Position numbers and translations under genes: made by a program. 64,000 bases of DNA from Klebsiella grimontii. GTDB taxonomy: Bacteria; Pseudomonadota; Gammaproteobacteria; Enterobacterales; Enterobacteriaceae. Positions 58,330 to 64,000 of the stretch are shown piece after piece (position 1 is the stretch's first letter; the number at the start of each line of letters is the position of its first letter). The notes under the pieces are model-generated. The model had not been told where the DNA came from. It saw nothing but the letters and a program-made list of their open reading frames with translations, and made no database searches. The stretch is taken from the NCBI RefSeq assembly GCF_900200035.1, contig NZ_FZTC01000017.1, positions 248,001 to 312,000 of the forward strand, written 5' to 3'.

Positions 58330-58740
58330 TTAGCGGGAAGGGAGAGCGGCGCGCCGGGCGATAAAGGCTTCGAGCAGGGGAATATCGGCTGGCGCAAGGT
58401 TGAAGGTAAACGCCTCCTGGGGTGAACACCAGCGCAGCTGGCTGTGGTAGCGGGCGATGGGTTCGCCGTGAAAATGTGGAACCCACCAGGCGTGAAGATG
58501 AATCAGGCGGGCGGACACTTCGCGCAGGTGGCTGGCGATGTAGCATTCCGGCCGGGCGTCGATCGCCAGCTCCTCCTGCAGCTCACGCGCCAGCGCCTGG
58601 GCCTGGGTTTCGCCAGGTTCGACTTTTCCGCCGGCAAACTCCCACATTCCCGGCTGATCCGCGTGGGGCGGCCGCTGCGCCAGCAGAATGTGCCCATCGC
58701 GTTCGATAATGGCGGCAACAACATCAAGGGTTTTTGGCAT
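58330..58740 (-). CDS. nudG: Nudix pyrimidine (CTP/5-methyl-dCTP) pyrophosphohydrolase NudG
   Basis: A 136-residue Nudix hydrolase that cleans damaged pyrimidine nucleotides. The Nudix box runs from GGKVEPGETQAQALARELQE through EL (G-x5-E-x7-REUxEE), at about residues 37-59. Matches E. coli NudG (VVAAIIERDGxILLAQRP, and LAPADIPLLEAFxAxRAA). ATG 58740 gives the family length; an ATG three codons upstream is possible and neither has a good ribosome site. Divergent from ynjF. Confidence 0.9.
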   Translation of the reverse strand: MPKTLDVVAAIIERDGHILLAQRPPHADQPGMWEFAGGKVEPGETQAQALARELQEELAIDARPECYIASHLREVSARLIHLHAWWVPHFHGEPIARYHSQLRWCSPQEAFTFNLAPADIPLLEAFIARRAALPSR

Positions 58741-58826
58741 GTGAATCATCGTTCTGTACGGGATAATGGCCTATTATCACCGTCCTTGTCCCCATCAAAC
58801 AACCCTCAATCCGCTGGAGAGACTTT

Positions 58827-59444
58827 GTGCTTGACCGTCATTTGCATCCTCGTCTAAAACCTGTCCTCAACGCCGCCGCCGCCCTGCTGGATCGTCCGGC
58901 TATTTCCCCCGACGGCCTGACGCTATTTGGCTTTGCGATTGGCGTGCTGGCGCTGCCGTTTTTAGCCCTGGGCTGGTATCAGGCGGCCCTGGCGGCGATT
59001 GTGCTCAATCGCCTGCTGGACGGCTTAGACGGCGCGCTGGCCCGGCGACGCGGATTGACCGATGCGGGCGGTTTTCTCGATATTTCGCTCGATTTCCTGT
59101 TTTACGCCCTGGTGCCGTTTGGTTTTATTCTAGCCGATCCGGCCCACAACGCGCTGGCGGGCGGTTGGCTGCTGTTCGCTTTTATCGGCACCGGCAGCAG
59201 CTTTCTCGCCTTTGCCGCGCTGGCGGCAAAGCATCAGATCGATAACCCGGGCTACGCCCACAAATCGTTTTATTACCTTGGCGGGCTGACGGAAGGGACG
59301 GAAACTATCGCGCTGTTTGTGCTGAGCTGTCTGTTCCCGGCGTGGTTTGCGTGGCTGGCGTGGATGTTTGGCGCGCTGTGCTGGCTGACGACCTTTACAC
59401 GGGTGTGGAGCGGATATCTGACACTGAAGCAGGTCAGAGATTGA
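58827..59444 (+). CDS. ynjF: CDP-alcohol phosphatidyltransferase family protein YnjF
   Basis: A 205-residue inner-membrane protein with five to six helices. The CDP-alcohol transferase motif is present: LLDGLDGALARRRGLTDAGG followed by FLDISLD (DG-x2-AR-x7-G-x3-D-x3-D). It should join a CDP-activated lipid to an alcohol; the acceptor is unknown. The start is GTG with GGAGAG upstream. It converges on ynjE. Confidence 0.9.
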   Translation: MLDRHLHPRLKPVLNAAAALLDRPAISPDGLTLFGFAIGVLALPFLALGWYQAALAAIVLNRLLDGLDGALARRRGLTDAGGFLDISLDFLFYALVPFGFILADPAHNALAGGWLLFAFIGTGSSFLAFAALAAKHQIDNPGYAHKSFYYLGGLTEGTETIALFVLSCLFPAWFAWLAWMFGALCWLTTFTRVWSGYLTLKQVRD

Positions 59445-59457
59445 TGAGCCGGTTTTT

Positions 59458-59534
59458 CCCGGCTCGCGCTGCGCTTAGCCGGGCTACTGGGTCACAGCCG
59501 TCTGCGGAACGGTAGCCCGCGCGCCGCCTCCGGG
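59458..59534. repeat. REP pair between ynjF and ynjE
   Basis: CCCGGCTCGCGCTGCGCTTA, ending GCCGGGCTAC (59458-59487), and GGTAGCCCGCGCGCCGCCTC onward (59511-59534) are two REP units in opposite orientation between convergent genes. The first is the reverse complement of the middle unit at 52639, matching over about 29 bases. Confidence 0.8.
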
Positions 59535-59585
59535 AAACGCGCCGGGCCTGATGCTTCCACGTAGCGCATGTTGCCAATTAGCGAA

Positions 59586-60893
59586 TTACTTGCTGCTCTC
59601 CGGGCCGCGTTCGCCACGAGAGACCGGGTTTTTCGGGTTGCTGCTCCACTCGTACCAGCCGCCGTCGTAGACCGAGACGTTGTTCCAGCCCATCGCCCGG
59701 GCGTACATAAAGGTTTCTGAAGCGCGCCAGCCGGTACCGCAGTAGAAAGCGACCTGCTGGCTCGGCAGAATATTCCATGATTTCCACATCGTGGCGATAT
59801 CATCTGCGCTGCGCATGGTGCCGTCCGGATTATGGAAATCTTCCATATGGGTGGAGTCGCTTCCGGCATGGCCCCAGCGGGCGCCGGCAATTTCCCCCAT
59901 CGGCTTGATATAGCTGTAGCCGCTGGTGGTGCCGATAAACTCCGGCCAGGAACGAATGCTCACCAGCGAGGCGTCCTGACGGTGCAGCAGGGCGCGAGCC
60001 TGCTCGGTATTGAGCATCAGCTGCGGCTGGCCCGGGATCGCCGCGCCGAACTCCGGCTCGGGTTTTTGCTTCGGCGGCGTTCCGCGCTCGACCGGCAGTC
60101 CGGCGTCGGACCAGGTTTTCCAGCCGCCGTCGAGCAGGCGCACATCCTTCACTCCGGCGTAAAGCATGATCTGCGCCACGCGGGCGGCGGCATACACGTC
60201 GCGACCGTACAAAATCACCGTGGTATCGTGGCGAATACCGTGTTTTGCCAGCATCGCTTTAAGCTGCGCGTCGGAGACTTTATTCCACAGCGGCTCGCTC
60301 TCCACCTCGTTGGTATCGATATACCCGGCGCCCGGAATATGGCTCAGCAGATACAGCTTCGGCGCGCCCCAGGCGGCTTCAAACACTTTCCATTTCCCGG
60401 CAGGGGCGGCGGCCACCGCTTTACCTTGCTGAAGATCGTGCAACCACTGCGGATACACCAGCTGCTCAAAATGCGGCAGCTTCTGCAGGCGCTCCGCCTG
60501 GCTCAGGGCATCGCCAAGCGAGCTGAGATGAGTGAAACCTGCGGCCTTAAGGCGCGCCGCGACTTTCGCGTTGTCGTCGGCGTCGCCGTACAGCGCAATC
60601 GGCGTTGAGGCCTGCAGATTGTGCAGCTTAGCCCAGGCGCCCAGCTGTTCGTCGGTCATCGCGCCAAGCCAGCCGGCGGCGAGGTTGAGCGCCTGCGGTT
60701 CATGGCCCTGAGGGCCGTTGGCGCCTTGCGGCCAACCGTTATAGAAAGCGCTAAGACGCGTATCAATGGCGACGCCGTTGTGCTGTTGCAGCGTGGAGAG
60801 CGTTAGCGTCGGCATGGCGTCAGCGGCGGAGGTGGAAGCGGCAGCAAGCCCCATCAGCAGGGCGAGTGCGGTCAGTTGAGAAACACGTTTCAT
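59586..60893 (-). CDS. ynjE: periplasmic thiosulfate sulfurtransferase (rhodanese) YnjE
   Basis: A 435-residue exported multi-domain rhodanese, the same length as E. coli YnjE. A signal peptide (MKRVSQLTALALLMGLAAAS, cleaved near TSA) is followed by three rhodanese-like modules; the catalytic Cys is in VAFYCGTGWRASETFMY of the last. It transfers sulfane sulfur from thiosulfate. The ATG at 60893 is the E. coli start; the frame extends further. It lies 78 bases downstream of the ynjBCD importer on the same strand, suggesting a link with sulfur-compound uptake. Confidence 0.94.
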   Translation of the reverse strand: MKRVSQLTALALLMGLAAASTSAADAMPTLTLSTLQQHNGVAIDTRLSAFYNGWPQGANGPQGHEPQALNLAAGWLGAMTDEQLGAWAKLHNLQASTPIALYGDADDNAKVAARLKAAGFTHLSSLGDALSQAERLQKLPHFEQLVYPQWLHDLQQGKAVAAAPAGKWKVFEAAWGAPKLYLLSHIPGAGYIDTNEVESEPLWNKVSDAQLKAMLAKHGIRHDTTVILYGRDVYAAARVAQIMLYAGVKDVRLLDGGWKTWSDAGLPVERGTPPKQKPEPEFGAAIPGQPQLMLNTEQARALLHRQDASLVSIRSWPEFIGTTSGYSYIKPMGEIAGARWGHAGSDSTHMEDFHNPDGTMRSADDIATMWKSWNILPSQQVAFYCGTGWRASETFMYARAMGWNNVSVYDGGWYEWSSNPKNPVSRGERGPESSK

Positions 60894-60971
60894 CGAAATG
60901 CCCGGCAGTAGAAAATTGAGCGGCAATTCTCCGCGTTATTAGCGGATAATTCTTTGCGATAGCGCAGGCTT

Positions 60972-61604
60972 TCATTGCCAGAGCCTCATATGCAAGCAGC
61001 GCCCTCCGACGGGCGTATCCTGGTCATCATGCGTAACCAGCACCGCGGGGATCGCCTGCCGCGCCAGTTCGTTGAACACCCAGCGGCGAAAATCGGCGCG
61101 CAGCGCCACGTCGAGGCGATTAAACGGCTCATCCAGCAGCAGCGCCCGCGGCCGGGCCAGCAGGGCGCGCAGCAGGCTGACCCGCGCCTGCTGGCCGCCG
61201 GAAAGGGTTGCCGGATCGCGAGTATAGAATCCTGCCAGACCGGCACGCTCCAGCGCCTGTTCTACCCGGGGTTTACGCTGGGAACGCTGGACGTCAGCGG
61301 GCAGCGCCAGCAGCAGATTTTGCCCGACGCTGAAGTGGTCGAACAGCAGCGCGTCCTGCAACAGAATGCCGATGCGCCGCCGCTCGGTGGGTAAACTGTC
61401 GCAGCGCTGGTTATCCAGCCACAGCTCGCCGGCGGCGCAGAAGCTCTCTTCCAGCGCACCGACCATCCAGGAGAAGAGCGTTGATTTGCCGCTACCGGAT
61501 GGCCCCATCAGGGTCAGGACCTCGCCGGGAGCAACGGAAAAATCGACGTTGCGCAGCAGCGGCTCTCCGTTGAGGCGCAGGGTGAGTTTTTTGACGATCA
61601 ACAT
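60972..61604 (-). CDS. ynjD: ABC transporter ATP-binding protein YnjD
   Basis: A 210-residue ATPase of the uncharacterised Ynj importer (E. coli 217). Walker A is MGPSGSGKSTLFSW, the signature is LSGGQQARVSLLRAL, Walker B is RALLLDEPFNRLD, and the switch His is in LVTHDDQDT. It has no regulatory extension. The ATG shares one base with the ynjC stop (TAATG), so translation is coupled. Confidence 0.93.
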   Translation of the reverse strand: MLIVKKLTLRLNGEPLLRNVDFSVAPGEVLTLMGPSGSGKSTLFSWMVGALEESFCAAGELWLDNQRCDSLPTERRRIGILLQDALLFDHFSVGQNLLLALPADVQRSQRKPRVEQALERAGLAGFYTRDPATLSGGQQARVSLLRALLARPRALLLDEPFNRLDVALRADFRRWVFNELARQAIPAVLVTHDDQDTPVGGRCLHMRLWQ

Positions 61605-63139
61605 TAGCGTAATCCTTGTCGATAGTGGCCGATCAGCCAGGCCAGCAGCGCGGTGGCGGCAAAAAACAGCGCCGGTAACAGCAGCTGCCACAGCGCCTGC
61701 GCGGCGAGGGTGGAGGTATCGCCGCCGCTGCTCAGCGCCACCGCTTCGCTGGTCAGGGTCGCAACCCGTCCGCCTCCCAGCCATAACGTCGGCAGATATT
61801 GCGCGATGCTTACCGAAAAGCCCACCGCCAGCGCCGTCAGCAGCGGACGGGTCAGGGCAGGTAAGGTGACCAGCCAGAAGATGCGGCCTCGTTGCCAGCC
61901 GAGGGTGCGGGCGACCAGCTCCGCGCGCGGATCGCGAGCGCGCCACGCGGGACGCAGAATAAACAGCATCCACGGTACGACCCACAGCAGATGCCCCCAT
62001 AAAACGGTGAGCCGCTCGCCGTCCAGCCACGTATACAGCGCCAGCTGATATTGGCCGTCCACCAGCGGCAGCGCCGGTAAAATCAGCGGCAGCCAGATCC
62101 ATTCGCCGAAGCGGGAGGGGCCCAGCGCCAGCCATAGCAGACAGATGACCGCGCCGATCGCTGCTGAGCATAGCCCAAGCCACAGGCTGTTGCCGACGCT
62201 ATCTTGGACCGGCTGGCTATTCTGCGCCGCCGCGGCAAGCAGCAGGGCGCAGGCCACCCCGCACAGCGGCAGAAGAAGGGCGAAGCTTTTCCCGGCGAGC
62301 GCCCGCGGCTGCGGACGACGGATCCCCTCAACCGGCGGGATCCGTCGTTGCCAGAGACGCCAGACTCCCCATGCCGCCAGCGCCATCATGGCGAGGGCCA
62401 GCAGCAGTATCAGACTGGCGAGGGCGCCTTTCGCCTGCTGGCGCTCATCGCCCTGGCTTAACCATTGCCAGGCCAGCACCGCCAGGGTCGGCGGGTTGCC
62501 GGGCCCGATCACCAGCGCGACGTCGACCGCCGAAAGGCTCCAGGCGGCAGTCGCCAGCAGCACTACCGACAGCGCCGGAAACAGGGTGGGTAACACCAAC
62601 CACGTCAGGCACTGCCAGCGTCCGTAGCCGAGGCTTTTTAATACCGTTGCCTGTTCGGCCAGGCGTTTTTCACCCAGCAGACCGTAAACCACCCACAGCA
62701 GGAACGCGCTCTCTTTCATCGCCATAGTCAGGCCCAGGCCGATGCCGTAGCGGTCGATCGGCGGGGAAAAGAGTGGGAACAGGCGAGAGAGCCAGCCGCT
62801 TTCGGCAAACAGCAGCAGAGCGGCGGTAGCGAAGGCCACGTGGGGCACCGCCAGCAGCAGCGGAAGCCTGGCCGCCAGCCGTCGCCAGCCGCCCGACGGC
62901 CAGAGCGCGGCCACGACGGTGAGCGTGATGATCAGCGCGCCGCCCACCGACAGCAGGGTTGAGACGAGAGTCGCCGCCAGCGCCTGGCCAAACTGCGGGT
63001 CGGCAAATAGCGATTGCCAGAGGGAGAGGCGAAGAGCCGGAAGCGCCATCAGCGCCGCGGCCGGCAGCAGCGGCAGATAGATCAGCGCGACGGCGGCCCA
63101 GGTCAGCAGCCTTAGTGCGTGCCGTAGCGGCGCAGCCAT
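61604..63139 (-). CDS. ynjC: ABC transporter permease YnjC
   Basis: A 511-residue permease, the same length as E. coli YnjC, containing two fused membrane domains of about six helices each, as in FbpB-type iron permeases. Each half has an EAA-like loop that meets the ATPase (EQATVLKSLGYGRWQCLTWL and AELVARTLGWQRGRIFWLVT). Overlaps ynjB at its start by 28 bases and ynjD by one. Substrate unknown. Confidence 0.93.
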   Translation of the reverse strand: MAAPLRHALRLLTWAAVALIYLPLLPAAALMALPALRLSLWQSLFADPQFGQALAATLVSTLLSVGGALIITLTVVAALWPSGGWRRLAARLPLLLAVPHVAFATAALLLFAESGWLSRLFPLFSPPIDRYGIGLGLTMAMKESAFLLWVVYGLLGEKRLAEQATVLKSLGYGRWQCLTWLVLPTLFPALSVVLLATAAWSLSAVDVALVIGPGNPPTLAVLAWQWLSQGDERQQAKGALASLILLLALAMMALAAWGVWRLWQRRIPPVEGIRRPQPRALAGKSFALLLPLCGVACALLLAAAAQNSQPVQDSVGNSLWLGLCSAAIGAVICLLWLALGPSRFGEWIWLPLILPALPLVDGQYQLALYTWLDGERLTVLWGHLLWVVPWMLFILRPAWRARDPRAELVARTLGWQRGRIFWLVTLPALTRPLLTALAVGFSVSIAQYLPTLWLGGGRVATLTSEAVALSSGGDTSTLAAQALWQLLLPALFFAATALLAWLIGHYRQGLR

Positions 63140-64000
63140 TCCTGCTCCAGCGCGTCAACCCAGGCCGCGTGCGGTTCACCCAGCATCGGCGGTATATCCT
63201 GCGGCACAACGGCATTAAAGGCCTGCCGCTCCTTCTCCGTTAATTTCGCCGGATCCAGCACGCTGGGGTCGCCCCATACCGTCGGGTCGGCCTTGCGCAG
63301 CTGGGCCTGCGGCGAGAGCAGGAAATTAGCGACCACTTTCGCGCCTGCCGTCGCCCGGGCATTGGCCGGGATCGCCACAAAATGGACGTTGCCGAGCATC
63401 CCCTCGCTGAAGCCGAAGCCGTAGCTGTCTTTCGGCAGCTCGCCGCTGGCCGCTTTTTGCTGCGCGTGCAATGGATTAAAGGTGATGGAAAGCCTGAGGG
63501 TTCCACTCTTCAGCATGGCATCCATGCGGGCGGGCGAAGCCGGGAAGTCGCGGCCCTGTCGCCACAGCAGAGGGTGAAGCTGGTCAAGATAGCGCCACAG
63601 CGGCGCGGTCACGGCGGCGAAGGTGGCCTCCTCAGGCGGCTGGCGCAGGGCGTCGGGCTGCGGGGTCAGCGTCAGCAGCAGCTGTTCAAGAAACGCGGTA
63701 CCGGTAAAATCCGGCGGACGCGGATAGGTGACGCTGCCGGGATGCGCGGCGGCGAAAGCCAGCAGCGCCTGCGGATTTTGCGGCGCGTCGGGCGTTTGTG
63801 AACGACGGGCGATAAAGGTGAGCTGCGCGCCGCCCCACGGAGACTCCGCGCCGTCGGTCGGAAGGGAGAAATCCTCGCGCACCGGCTTTTGCGTATCGAC
63901 GAAGCGCCAGTTAGGCAGGGTTTCCGCCCAGCGGGTTTGCAGCAGCCTGGCGTTTTTCAGGGTGCGGAAGTTTTCGCCGTTCACCCACAGCAGGTCGATG
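63112..64000 (-). CDS. ynjB: ABC transporter substrate-binding protein YnjB (C-terminal part)
   Basis: The window end cuts this gene; about 295 C-terminal residues are visible of an expected 388. The frame is open through base 64000, reading IDLLWVNGENF at the edge, which is the conserved WxNGENF segment. Further blocks are ESPWGGAQLTFIARRS, YPRPPDFTGTAFLEQLLLTL and GNVHFVAIPANARATAGAKV. It resembles thiamine/iron-type solute-binding proteins and would bind the unknown substrate in the periplasm for YnjCD. Confidence 0.92.
   Translation of the reverse strand, partial: IDLLWVNGENFRTLKNARLLQTRWAETLPNWRFVDTQKPVREDFSLPTDGAESPWGGAQLTFIARRSQTPDAPQNPQALLAFAAAHPGSVTYPRPPDFTGTAFLEQLLLTLTPQPDALRQPPEEATFAAVTAPLWRYLDQLHPLLWRQGRDFPASPARMDAMLKSGTLRLSITFNPLHAQQKAASGELPKDSYGFGFSEGMLGNVHFVAIPANARATAGAKVVANFLLSPQAQLRKADPTVWGDPSVLDPAKLTEKERQAFNAVVPQDIPPMLGEPHAAWVDALEQEWLRRYGTH

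Overview
The window is a chromosomal segment of an enteric gammaproteobacterium, most likely from the Klebsiella/Raoultella group. Protein after protein reads as a close relative of an Escherichia coli K-12 gene, but base composition is higher in G+C, Klebsiella-type REP palindromes recur between genes, and several loci absent from K-12 at these sites are present (class A acid phosphatase, GH18 chitinase, a GT9 glycosyltransferase, a glutamine-amidotransferase-like protein). Assignments rest on recalled family sequences and motifs read by eye; no search was run.

Layout. (1) 1-7 kb: start of rluE, icd, a small tautomerase/carboxymuconolactone-decarboxylase pair with a divergent LysR regulator, then a cyclic-di-GMP pair (HD-GYP protein followed by a HAMP-GAF-GGDEF cyclase). 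(2) 7-15.8 kb: periplasmic asparaginase with a sigma-54-type promoter, converging on a complete ferric citrate system fecIR-fecABCDE with a Fur box before fecI and a FecI-type promoter before fecA. (3) 15.8-16.6 kb: an AT-rich stretch without a convincing gene. (4) 16.6-27 kb: lpxP, leuE, tiny membrane proteins including yoaK/yoaJ, then dgcP, yoaF, yeaO, a DUF523 protein, an amidotransferase-like protein, nimT/nimR, yeaL, yeaK and dgcJ. (5) 27-37.7 kb: a GT9 glycosyltransferase, yeaH and yeaG (sigma-54-type promoter), mipA, yeaE, yeaD, gapA, msrB, yeaC, yajD. (6) 37.8-48 kb: chitinase and the whole ydjLKJIHGFE sugar-catabolism cluster on one strand. (7) 48-64 kb: pncA, ansA, sppA, ydjA, phoC-like phosphatase, selD, topB, gdhA, nudG, ynjF, ynjE and the ynjDCB ABC importer, the last gene cut by the window end.

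How the genes work together. Nitrogen scavenging is a theme: ansB and yeaGH both carry good sigma-54 promoters, and ansA, gdhA and pncA lie in the same window. Three GGDEF proteins plus one HD-GYP protein make it rich in cyclic-di-GMP enzymes. The fec block is a self-contained iron-uptake and signalling unit. The ydj cluster encodes two zinc dehydrogenases, an aldolase, a sugar kinase, an aldo-keto reductase, a DeoR-type regulator and two transporters, as expected for a catabolic route for an unidentified polyol or sugar.

Most of the window is conserved core genome. I saw no CRISPR array, transposase, integrase, tRNA or rRNA gene, and no clear-cut new defence or biosynthetic system. The most interesting signals are regulatory (sigma-54 promoter of ansB, a two-way terminator inside the yeaL leader, an antisense-running terminator beyond yoaF, a near-palindromic operator at ydjF) and small or orphan genes (His-rich lipoprotein, GT9 protein, amidotransferase-like protein, tandem HD/HD-GYP protein).
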